Origin: Tritrichomonas musculus | Lineage: Eukaryota > Parabasalia > Tritrichomonadida > Tritrichomonadidae | NCBI GenBank assembly: GCA_039105265.1 | Contig: JAPFFF010000018.1 | Span: forward strand, 2,232,001 to 2,296,000 | Length of the DNA: 64,000 nt | Direction: 5' to 3' | Shown here: piece after piece, positions 38,908 through 48,642 of the stretch | Numbering within the stretch: the first letter of the stretch is position 1 | Layout: each line of letters begins with the position of its first letter | Notes under the pieces: model-generated | Database searches by the model: none | What the model saw: only the letters and a program-made list of their open reading frames with translations | Told to the model about the DNA's origin: nothing | Program-made: the position numbers and the translations under genes

Positions 38908-39561
38908 GATAAAAGTTGAAATCTAATATATAGGTAAAGGCCAAAATAGTATGGTGAAATAAATAAACTATTGAATATAAAAAAAGAATGGTCAACAATT
39001 ATTATATAAGCTTTACGAAAAAGTTGTCATATTATCAAAAATTTGAATAGATATACATATTTATATTTTTTTTTTCCACAAATTTAGTTAACCAAAAAGG
39101 AAAATAACGTCTAATCATTTCACATTTATCTTTTTTTCATAGAATATTGAATAAATTAGTTTTTTATTTATATAATATCTAAAATATCAAAAAATCTATT
39201 TATTGATCTGTAATAAAAGCAGATTCGGTATGTTTTTTGTATATCAAATCAAATCATAAATGTGAGATTTCATTGATTAATATATCAAATATTGGCATAA
39301 TATACTTTTTTTAATTGAAATATCAAATGTATTTGAAGAAAGTGGAAATCTCAAAACTCCTTTTTATTTTTCTCTGGTTGAAAAGGACGTTTAAATTGTA
39401 AATTGTAAATTATTCAAAAATATTAATTATATTTTTGCTTTTTCTTAATTAAAAATGAAATAATATAGGTTATAAATATATTAATAAATAGAAAATAATG
39501 AATTAACAAGGAAAATTAGCATAATGAAAATAGTCCATGTATCTAGTGAAGAGAGCATGAT
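38908..39561. other. Intergenic region at the edge of the accessory block
   Basis: AT-rich with homopolymer runs. It marks the transition from intact single-copy genes to decayed accessory sequence. Nothing else recognised. Confidence 0.45.
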
Positions 39562-40761
39562 ATGAAAATGATTTACAAACCTAATGATTATTCTGTTGAT
39601 ATTGTTTTGCACTTCATTATTCATGGGGATAAGTGTTAGATAGATTATTCTGTGAAATTAAAACCAAATTGGATGTTTCCATTTTCGAAATATGAATTAA
39701 GTATTAAATAATTACCAAACGACCATCCGTTGTTGTCATATGATGATACTACAAATAAATCAGATAGAATTAGAAAAGTTATTAATTCAGATTTGAGAGT
39801 ATAATTTCAAAGTTTATCAGATTAGCAGTAAAGTTCTTTTCTCTCAAAAAATGTCTTTATAGAACTAAATATAAAGCATAGCAAACCAAACAAACTCTTT
39901 TCAGAAGGTGGGCAAAAGGTTAAGAAATGGCTAGAAGAGCAAAATAAAAACAATAGTTTTTAAACAAATGAAAAATTTAAAGAAGTTTAGGTTGGATTAC
40001 AAATACTTTAATACTTTAATCAACAGGAAATCTCCATATTTTGAAACTCGTGTTTCATAGGCCCTCGATAACCAAGGGACACCAGACAATAAACCCCGAA
40101 CTATTAAATAGAATGATAATGTCAGGTGATTCCAACCATGCTGCAGATTAGATTATTGCAGATTTAAATGAAAGTTTTAGTTATCCTGTAAATGTTCATA
40201 CTCAAATTTCAGATTCCAATATCAAATCAGATGATTCTGAAGTTTCGGAAATTCATGCACAAATTGTAGATATTCCATAATCATCGAATTCAATTAGTCA
40301 TAATCCAAAATTAGATTTATATATTTTTTTCTTTCTTCCGAAAGAAGAGGACATTATTGATAAAACATTTGAAACCAATTTGTTTGGAAAACTAGCATAT
40401 AATAACAAGAACATTCCAAATGATCAGAAAGATAGAATGGAAGCTTCAAAATATTGTCAAATTTTTAAAACTATTGGAAAACTTATAAGAAAACTTAATT
40501 TTGTGGACCACGGCCAAATGAATTCAGATACTTTATTAAGCAAACTTAACGTTAAACGAGGCGAAACACTTAACAAAATTATCAAAAAGTATGTTGACAA
40601 AGACCAAACAATTTTTTTTTCCTAAAAAAAAGAAAGATTTGGATCCAATTTTTGACTGGTACAAGGAAAGATTTCATTTAGATCTTTCTCAAATGCCAAG
40701 TACAGAATATGTTATTGATGATCATTACTTTATCATAAAGAAATATTTAGTAGTGACATAA
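39562..40761 (+). pseudogene. Unidentified decayed gene
   Basis: Several protein-like stretches, in more than one frame, run from about 39562 to 40761: SYDDTTNKSDRIRKVINSDL early on, KLFSEGGQKVKKWLEEQNK in the middle, then a longer part with SGDSNHAAD, and a cleaner block near 40380-40625. Together they suggest one former gene of about 400 codons, now broken several times. No family recognised. It lies in a block of transposon remains and may itself have been element-borne. That it is one gene is inference. Confidence 0.4.
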
Positions 40762-40772
40762 ATTCACTTTAT

Positions 40773-41480
40773 TTACCTAATACTATTGACATAAATATGC
40801 TTTTATCTGTGAATTTCTTTTTCTTTGATTTTCTCAACATTTTCATTACTGGATCTCTTTGAATATTTGGATGTAAACGCAAACTTTTGAAGAATTCATC
40901 ATCACTTTTCTTTTGTTGATGTTGTTTGTATTAATCAGTATTGATGTACTTAACAGGTGATCACAAATATTTTGATGCATGTGGAACACCAATATGACGA
41001 ATTTCTGGTTGAAAGACCATATTCATCATTCCATTAATGAATTCATCAGCATCATTTTCATGTGCAGTATTTGTTAGAGAACCTTCAAGATCAATGATAT
41101 CGATTTCATTAATTTATGTATTATTATTCATGCATTTCATATTTCCATACTCGTTAAAAATTGTCACATATATTCAATGATACATTTTCTTTGATAACAT
41201 TATACTGTATAACAATGCTGATTATCTGACACATATTTTTTTATATAGGAATTCATGTCAAATTTCAACAACTGATACATAATGTATAACGATATCACAT
41301 AATCACATTCATGTACTGTTATGTTGATTTTCGCTATTAACAAACAGAAATTCACTCATATTACATCATACATTCACATTTTCGCCATCAACATATCGCT
41401 TCCACAGTACTCACAAACGATATTCCAGTGCCTCTTATCACGCTCAAAACACGATATAATTAAATTATGCAAAACACTTC
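40773..41480 (-). pseudogene. Unidentified decayed gene, minus strand
   Basis: Reading leftward from about 41480, coding-like sequence appears (HWNIVCEYCGSDMLMAK, with a CxxC pair), and from 41131 to 40773 a better preserved block (INEIDIIDLEGSLTNTAHEN, then FKSLRLHPNIQRDPVMKML). It is broken in a few places. No family recognised. It converges on the previous relic; both could derive from one lost mobile element. Confidence 0.35.
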
Positions 41481-42093
41481 GTTTATTGCAATTTTAGTGG
41501 TTTTAGATGTCTCAGACCTACCATGATCCTGATAAAAAAACCTTGCTCCGATAGTAGGTTTTTGGTATGGTAAAGCGATGTGATAAATTAATTTCCAATT
41601 TACTCTTTTTTAGTAGCTCTGTTTGTGTGGATTTCAGAGGTTGAGTAGCGTTTCTTGAAGGGTCTGGAATATAAAATATATCCCCAACTTCTTCTTCCAT
41701 CAAAAAAAGGCGTCTAATGTGTCTATACAAATCATTTTTTTATATTTATTTAAATGGATTCAAAAATTTTAAAATTTTTCAAACTAATTCTTAATATGAG
41801 GATGGAGGAAAATGAATATATAAAATTTGAAATTTATTCTGAGATAATTGAATGTTAAAAACAATTTTTAGATTCAGAATTTCCTGAAAACCTTCATAAA
41901 GATTCACCATTTTTTAAAAATTGAAGCAATGATTATTCAAGAATTAGAATCTTTAGGTAAATTATTTATATTGTCCTTTTTTAGAAAGACAACTTGACGA
42001 GGAACATTTTTTTATCTCAGTCAGGTCATTTCGCCAAATGTCTATCCAACTCAATGACTGCTCCTCGGTAATCAAAAACTCTGAACAACAATT

Positions 42094-42468
42094 TTGGAAA
42101 CATCTTTCGATTTTATGACCAGGTTTTTGCTGTTCATTGAAATATACCCATTTGCACCAGTTCCCGGATCTGTCCATTACTTTCAGCTATACAAAGATAG
42201 CGATATTGACAAAAGATTAATAAGGAAAATGAAAAGTGCCAGCTTATTCTTGACAAAGTGGCTATTACTTTGGCTGACTCTGGCTATCAAGGAATCTCAG
42301 CAAGGATACCTGGTGTAGTAACTCCTTACAAAAGGCGTATAGAGGCAGGTCTTACAGAAGAACAAACGGCTTACAATAAAAAAATATCAAAGAGCAAGAT
42401 CATTGTAGAAAACTAGTTTTACCGGAACAAATCACTCTGGACGATCATGGGAACAAAGTTTCGGCTAA
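42094..42468 (+). pseudogene. Harbinger/IS5-type (DDE_Tnp_4) transposase relic
   Basis: Two adjoining frames carry the C-terminal half of a DDE_Tnp_4 nuclease. The first has PGSVHYFQLYKDSDIDKRL (usual PGSxHDxxLxxxS). After a frame change near 42230 the second has LADSGYQGI (catalytic Asp), VTPYKRR, LTEEQTAYNKKISKSK and IIVEN (catalytic Glu). A stop follows at once, though homologous-looking sequence continues to about 42468. The N-terminal half is missing or unrecognisable. Such enzymes move PIF/Harbinger and ISL2EU elements. No matching terminal repeats were found. Confidence 0.65.
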
Positions 42469-42842
42469 ATGTTTGAGCATTAACAAATTTGCACATAAGA
42501 AAGAATTAATGATTGTTTAACAACTATTGAGAATTGATTTTGGACCACCAATTGGTGTTTTCATAAAAAATTGCAATCAAACTATTATTATAAATTTATA
42601 TAAAGTGAGAGAAATAAAGGGGGGTCGATTCAAAAAATAGGGGGTCGATTCAAAAAAAAATCAATTTCAAGGGAAAACGATAATAAAAATTTATTTTGAG
42701 AAAAAAATATTTGAAAAAAAAAATTTTTGGTAGATTCACCTTTCCGTAAATTTTGCAATACAAATTAACCGTTTTTTTTATTTTAAATTTTTTCGGTTAT
42801 AGTTGATCTTTTTTATTATTTTGATTATTATATGATTCAGTG

Positions 42843-43625
42843 AAAACGGCTCATTTTATCTAAGATATTCTCATGGCTCTCAATCAGTACAATGAATGAG
42901 TTCAAAATCAACAAGATTAGAGTCATAAAAAATTACTTTTTTACATAACAAATATCTTTTTTCAATTTTGTCAAAACGGTTCATTTTATCTAAGAGATTC
43001 TCATGGCTCTCAATCAGTACAATGAATGAGTTCAAAATCAACAAGATTAGAGTCATAAAAAATTACTTTTTTACATAACAAATATCTTTTTTCAATTTTG
43101 TCAAAACGGTTCATTTTATCTAAGAGATTCTCATGGCTCTCAATCAGTACAATGAATGAGTTCAAAATCAACAAGATTAGAGTCATAAAAAATTACTTTT
43201 TTACATAACAAATATCTTTTTTCAATTTTGTCAAAACGGTTCATTTTATCTAAGAGATTCTCATGGCTCTCAATCAGTACAATGAATGAGTTCAAAATCA
43301 ACAAGATTAGAGTCATAAAAAATTACTTTTTTACATAACAAATATCTTTTTTCAATTTTGTCAAAACGGTTCATTTTATCTAAGAGATTCTCATGGCTCT
43401 CAATCAGTACAATGAATGAGTTCAAAATCAACAAGATTAGAGTCATAAAAAATTACTTTTTTACATAACAAATATCTTTTTTCAATTTTGTCAAAACGGT
43501 TCATTTTATCTAAGAGATTCTCATGGCTCTCAATCAGTACAATGAATGAGTTCAAAATCAACAAGATTAGAGTCATAAAAAATTACTTTTTTACATAACA
43601 AATATCTATTTTTCAATTTTGTCAA
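42843..43625. repeat. 130 bp tandem array, six copies
   Basis: Copies of a unit containing TTCTCATGGCTCTCAATCAG recur at 42870, 42999, 43129, 43259, 43389 and 43519. Copies two to six are essentially identical; the first and the last edge differ slightly. It lies between the MULE left end and its gene, so it could act as promoter or transposase-binding DNA. Near identity points to recent amplification or assembly ambiguity in copy number. Confidence 0.9.
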
Positions 43626-43840
43626 AACAGCTCAAACTAACTGAAAATTTATTTTAACATATGTTCTATCGTATTTTTAAAGAAGATCTTCTTTGCTCTT
43701 ATCCATCATATATGGCTAATTTTAGTATATTTGACGTCCTAAAACTTCATAAGTAATGTAACGTATATAACGTACATGTAAATTGAAAATAAAACGTATA
43801 ATCATATTGAAAACATATATATACGTTTTTCCAAATAAGT

Positions 43841-43846
43841 TCATTT
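43841..43846 (+). promoter_or_regulatory. Possible initiator (Inr) of the MULE transposase
   Basis: TCATTT matches the trichomonad Inr pattern and lies 13 bases before the ATG. It is plausible but weak, given the base composition. Confidence 0.3.
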
Positions 43847-43853
43847 CAATAAA

Positions 43854-45785
43854 ATGGAAGAAATTGAATCCACTATGCGTCTTCTTGATGTAAATGAATC
43901 TTTCAAATTGTTCTCTCCAACGATGCGTTTGTGTGATTTTAACCGATATAGCAACTTCTTGATATTACCAGAATATGGCGAATGGTCTTTTCGTCTATTA
44001 TCGACATTCATGAATGAACTTGATGGTTGGAGTTTTGATTCCAAAAATGGCTGTAGGTCACAGATGAGAGCAAATGGTCCGCCTTACACCTTCATGAAAA
44101 TTTTTTCAATAAACAATCCCAGTCATCAGATTAAAATTAATATATCATCATCAATTACAGTTAAAGCCACAAAATCGATGATTAGTTCTTGGCAAAAAGA
44201 AAAAGTTGGTGATTCATCGATTAAATATTACTTATCAATCGATGTTCAATCAAATAGTTCAAAAGTTATCATAAGAAATTCATCTATGCTTTATTATTCT
44301 GATTTACAGTTTTCATCTCTTTTTCATTCTTTTTCTGCATCGTTTGTTGACAACCAAGTCGCCCCGTTTGATGATGATACAGCTCCAATTTATAATTTTT
44401 ATGACACTTTTTTAAATCATAAATACTATGAAAAGATTGACTATACTACATTTAAAAAAAGCACTGAAGGATATATGATATTGTATTTAATAGAAAATAA
44501 TGATACAAAAAAGCATTTAGATACGGTTGTAGTTAATGAAAAAACATTTTTTATTCTAGGTGGAAGCTACTTTTCCCCATTTATTGAAGACATTGTAAAA
44601 GATCCACGCGTAAATGGAATACTTTTGGACACAACGTGGCATGCTTTAAGAAATTATGTGACTTCAATACCTACATTATCTATACAAAATGTAGGTGTCC
44701 CAATTGGTTTTCAATTCGGGCTCAGTGAAGATGAAACAATCTACTCTGATTTTTTTACAAATTTCGAAAATGGATATGGATTTAAATTACCAAGTTATAT
44801 ACATATTGCAGAATCAGATCAGGGCCCCGCATTAAAAACATCAATAGACTCTCAAGGAATGCAGCAAATATTATGTCTGCGTCACTTTTTGGTGAGTTTA
44901 GGAACGGGTCCATATTCAGCACAAGTTGGAAAACCAGTTTCATGTACATGCTCAAAGGATTACAAAGAATTAAAAGCTGTTTATGAAGCTTCATGGAGTG
45001 AATTGTCTGATGAATCATGCGAAGAATTAAATGATGTTTTGAACAAAGCAGGCCTTAAATTTGACAATGAGAAAATTATAAAAATAGACAAAGAAAAATG
45101 GCATCGAGTTTCGATGAAATATAGATGTGCTTGTAAAATGCCTTCCTGCACTAACTCCTTAGAAAGCTCCCATGGTCACATAAATTCAGGAATCCCAAGA
45201 AGAAATGAATTATGGTCTTCTCTAAAGAAATTAATTGAAGAAATACACAAACGATGCCATAATTTTCAATCTAACTTTCGCCATAACTTAGCAAGACACA
45301 AACGAAAAATCAATTCAATTTTTCGGAATACGCCAGATGGTGTGATGCAATCAATGATTCATCATTACCAAACAAATATTAATACTCACTGCTGCATGTG
45401 CGGTGAATCTAAATTACTTTCAGAAATGCTTGGGGTTGTATTACCTTGTTCACATTTGCGAAGCTTAGGAATGGAATTTCCAGATATTTGTCCACCTCAA
45501 ATTGTTTTTAAAAATTCAACAGGAGGTGATTTATTTGTTGAATTTAAATACTATGAATCAGAAGAAATTCAAGTTTCGTTTAGTTATTTTGATAAAATTC
45601 GTGTTTATGTTTATAAAATAATTAAACGATACAGTCATAGCAAAGATAAAACTAAAATTAAGAAATACGTAAATGATAATCTTCCATTTAAGAGTACTCC
45701 GCAAAAATTTGTATTAGGTTATCCTGTTGAAGTGTTCAGTGTAATTGACCAAGGAATTGCCCACTTTTACAAAAAGAAAATTTAA
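43854..45785 (+). CDS. MULE-type transposase
   Basis: A 643-residue protein with an intact frame and ATG at 43854. The nuclease core has NGILLDTTWHALRNY (first Asp, about residue 262), ESDQGPALKTS (second Asp, about 323), followed by ILCLRHFL, the C-x2-H that follows the second Asp in MULE transposases, and later NSLESSHGHINSGIPRRNE (likely catalytic Glu, about 444). Cys pairs CTCS, CACK and CCMCGES suggest zinc-binding sites. It cuts and pastes the element bounded by the GGTAGAT repeats. Nothing in the frame suggests inactivation, although nested insertions lie downstream of the stop. Confidence 0.75.
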   Translation: MEEIESTMRLLDVNESFKLFSPTMRLCDFNRYSNFLILPEYGEWSFRLLSTFMNELDGWSFDSKNGCRSQMRANGPPYTFMKIFSINNPSHQIKINISSSITVKATKSMISSWQKEKVGDSSIKYYLSIDVQSNSSKVIIRNSSMLYYSDLQFSSLFHSFSASFVDNQVAPFDDDTAPIYNFYDTFLNHKYYEKIDYTTFKKSTEGYMILYLIENNDTKKHLDTVVVNEKTFFILGGSYFSPFIEDIVKDPRVNGILLDTTWHALRNYVTSIPTLSIQNVGVPIGFQFGLSEDETIYSDFFTNFENGYGFKLPSYIHIAESDQGPALKTSIDSQGMQQILCLRHFLVSLGTGPYSAQVGKPVSCTCSKDYKELKAVYEASWSELSDESCEELNDVLNKAGLKFDNEKIIKIDKEKWHRVSMKYRCACKMPSCTNSLESSHGHINSGIPRRNELWSSLKKLIEEIHKRCHNFQSNFRHNLARHKRKINSIFRNTPDGVMQSMIHHYQTNINTHCCMCGESKLLSEMLGVVLPCSHLRSLGMEFPDICPPQIVFKNSTGGDLFVEFKYYESEEIQVSFSYFDKIRVYVYKIIKRYSHSKDKTKIKKYVNDNLPFKSTPQKFVLGYPVEVFSVIDQGIAHFYKKKI

Positions 45786-45892
45786 TCAAATTAATTAAAA
45801 TTAAATTTTATTTGAATTTAATAATTTATTTTAATAATTAATTAAGTTTAATAAATATTTAAATAAAAATAATTATAAAAAAAAATATTTAA

Positions 45893-46132
45893 GGTACAAA
45901 TCCAGTACGTTATTTTTTGAATAGGAGAACGTTTATTATTTGAATAGTTGCATGTCTCTGAAAAAGTTTAAATTGACTAGGTTTGTTTTTGACACTTATT
46001 TTACAATTTAGATAAACTTTATGACATGTTATATGAAATGGATGAAAATAATCGTTTTTTATTTAACATGTCATCTTATTCTTTGAGAATGTCAAAAAAA
46101 ATTGCGGTTACTAAACGTACTGGATTTGTACC
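45893..46132. mobile_element. 240 bp MITE with TTAA duplication
   Basis: Ends GGTACAAATCCAGTACGTTA and its reverse complement match over about 20 bases with one difference. TTAA on both sides (45889-45892, 46133-46136). No ORF. It lies within the MULE, between the transposase stop and the right end, so it is younger than that insertion. The same family as the 614 bp element at 1762-2375. Confidence 0.85.
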
Positions 46133-46221
46133 TTAAAAAAGTCATTGCAGAAATTACGGAAAAGTGCAAAAAAAATTAACGTACTGCAGAATTTACGGAA
46201 AAGTGGATCTACCAAATTTTT

Positions 46222-47575
46222 TTCTTAAAATTATATTTTCTGAAAAAATATAAAACCCCCTAAAAAACCGTTTACAATTTTTTGCGGCGCTAAAAAACGA
46301 TTCCTAACAAAATACCTCTATTCTTTTTAATACATTTGATATCCAGCAATTATTATTCAGATCATAAATAATAATTTTATTGAACTATTTCTTTTGATTT
46401 TCTGTTTCAATGAATATAATTTGGATATCAATCATTGAAAATAAAATTGGGATTTGCTCTGATATAAAGCATTTAATTTGTGCATAAAGCAAAACTCTGT
46501 TTTTGTTTTTTATTTCTGTTTTTGCCCCAAAAAGTTACTTGATCATCATCATTTATAAATCTTTTGAAAATCAAAATTCATTCTATTGGTTTTGCTTATT
46601 TGATTTAGCGTTATTAGTACAGTTTTATTTATTAAAATGATTACATTTAAAGTGCTAGAACATAAAATGATTTTTTTCTTTTTGATTTAATTACTATTTC
46701 ATTTTTAATAAATATAAAATATTTCTGTTATTTTCATATAAAAACAAATGATTATATTATTTAATGCTTTTTTATGAGATATATCAAAAATAGATTAAGA
46801 TATTCGATCAATATAAATTTTATTTATTTTTGAATAGTTTATTTCATTTTGAACTTTTTTAACAGATATTTTTAAAAATGGATAGCATAGTATAAATCAA
46901 ATGATATTCTTAATTGATATTAAGAAAATATTCCTTGAATTTCTTTTCAAAAATAATAATTTTCATGATTTGAAGTAAATAAATGCATATATATATTTAT
47001 AAAATAAAAAACTGGTTATATAAAAATAGTTAACTTAAAAATATTTTATATTAGATAAAATAAATCTTACAATTTCATTGAAAAATTGAGAGTTTTTTGT
47101 AGGAAAAACGTATTTTATTGTATGCAATTATTTTAAATTGAGAGTTTTTTGTAGGAAAAACGTATTATTTTGATAAGAGAATGAAAAGTTATTAAAAATA
47201 AAATATATTAAAAATAGTAAAATATATATTAATTATAATAATTTGTATATTTATTTGATTCTTAGTACGATAAAAAAAATATATCAAAATATTAAATATT
47301 GCTTAAAAATTGTTGATAATTATTAAAAATTGCCCAATAATAGGAAAATGAAAGTTTTAATCTTGAAAATATAAATAAATGTTTATATAAAATGTTTATA
47401 GATAGATTAATTGTCAATATCAAAAAATATGATTTTCGATGTAGTTATATATCCAGACAGGATCATTATTCCCTTTTGAGGTTATATAATATTTTAATCA
47501 GTATTAATAGCTAATAATTAATACACCATTATATTTTTGATTAGTCACAAAAACAGAAATTTAGGGGGTTTTAAA
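46222..47575. other. Gene-free interior of the outer element
   Basis: Extremely AT-rich. A 32-base phrase containing GAGAGTTTTTTGTAGGAAAA is duplicated directly at 47083-47114 and 47135-47166. No ORF. Confidence 0.5.
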
Positions 47576-47862
47576 AATATTCAATTTTTTCTTAACTTGA
47601 TCGTCGACCCCTATTTTATTGAATGAGACCCCTATTTTTTGGGGGCACTTTATAGACAAAAGTTCTCGATTTTAGAAATTTGAGGGAGATCAAAATCTCT
47701 CATAATCGATATGGCCGGTGGCAGTTGAGACCAATATTGACCTCGTATCGTACCATAGAAAAAAAGTCTGGTACTTTTTTGCACTTTTATAAAAATTAGC
47801 ATGAGAAAAGTCTTCTGTTTTATATTCATTTAAATTATAAACGTACTATTTGTGATACATTA

Positions 47863-48252
47863 CAGTAAGGTTGTAAAATTCAAAAACGTCTCAAAAGAGG
47901 AAAATCTACTTTTTCATAGAAAACGATTAAAATGAATTTAAAATAAAAGTCAAAATAACGAATTTAATTCAAATTTGGATTTTCCTTTATAGCGTTGCGA
48001 AAATGGAAAATCCACTTTTTGAATGATGTTCATTTTTTCATATAGAGATAGGAAAACACTATTTGATGAATATAATGTCACAAACAGCTGTGTGATAAAC
48101 TTAATCATGGAAATATTATTTCTTAAAACGGTAGGTTTAAACAAGATTTTCTCTCTATTTCTTTATTTCTTTCATTTTTATTAATGAAAATTTTTTTCTC
48201 AAAAAGTCGATTTTCCTATTTTGAAACGTTTTCCAATTTTGAAACCTTACTG
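47863..48252. mobile_element. 390 bp mariner-type MITE
   Basis: The left end CAGTAAGGTTGTAAAATTCA and the reverse-complemented right end CAGTAAGGTTTCAAAATTGG agree for about 57 bases with scattered differences. TA duplications on both sides (47861-47862, 48253-48254). CAGT termini with a TA target are the hallmark of Tc1/mariner. No transposase inside, so it is non-autonomous. Confidence 0.8.
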
Positions 48253-48642
48253 TAATTCTTTTGAAAAGTTTTGAAATTAAGATTTCAAAAAATCATGTTA
48301 AAAAGATATTTTTTGATATAATAATGTAAGAATAATATTATATATATATAATTGATTATAATTATATGATAATATACATAATTTACTTTTTATTTAACAA
48401 AATATTGATATTTTTTTAATTCATTAAAAAAAAATTATTATGGAATGCGCCAGTCCAATCTTTCTGATAACATGCATTTTTATTTATTATATACATAAGA
48501 ACTTATCTTATAATTTTCGAACGATTTTAAAATAATTACTAGCTTACCGAACCTTTTTTTTTTTTTTTTTTTTGAAATATTGAATTAATTCATCTCAAAA
48601 AGTGAATCTAATACACTCAAATTCATTTTAAATATTTTTAAA
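48253..48642. other. 5' flank of the DENN gene
   Basis: AT-rich with a poly-T run at about 48556-48573. TCATTTT lies about 20 bases before the ATG and could be an initiator. Confidence 0.4.

Larger units (their letters stand above)
42729..46213 (+). mobile_element. Mutator-like (MULE) transposon with terminal repeats and 8 bp duplication
   Basis: The left end GGTAGATTCACCTTTCCGTA and the reverse-complemented right end GGTAGATCCACTTTTCCGTA agree over about 29 bases with three differences. AAATTTTT flanks both sides (42721-42728, 46214-46221), an 8 bp target duplication in the range known for MULEs. A second copy of the subterminal phrase (TTACGGAAAAGTG) near 46155 may be an extra transposase-binding site. 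Contents in order: a 130 bp tandem array, the transposase gene, and a nested TTAA-type MITE. The intact ORF and clean duplication suggest recent activity. Confidence 0.78.
42601..47652. mobile_element. Outer TA-flanked inverted-repeat element, split by a Mutator-like insertion
   Basis: The left end TAAAGTGAG... with two GGGGTCGATTCA phrases (42601-42652) pairs in reverse complement with the right end GTCGACCCCTA...GAGACCCCTA...CACTTTA (47609-47652). TA stands on both sides. A further matching pair, AAAACCCCCTAAA at about 46252 and its reverse complement at about 47562, shows that the left arm continues beyond the Mutator-like element, which has therefore inserted into it. Without that insertion the element would be about 1.6 kb, with no ORF. 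TA duplication suggests Tc1/mariner, but no transposase remains to confirm. Confidence 0.6.

Noticed and set aside
39562-40761. Glutamine reading of TAA and TAG (alternative code) in the relic block
   Set aside because: In one frame most stops are TAA or TAG and the flanking sequence looks protein-like, which suggested a UAR=Gln code as in some diplomonads and oxymonads. But other frames read equally well over parts of it, frame changes are needed anyway, TAA is the commonest stop expected in such AT-rich DNA, and all neighbouring genes use the standard code. Simple decay explains it better.
41518-42177. Minus-strand coding sequence of about 220 codons
   Set aside because: It overlaps the plus-strand transposase relic in antisense and contains many stops; no family signal.
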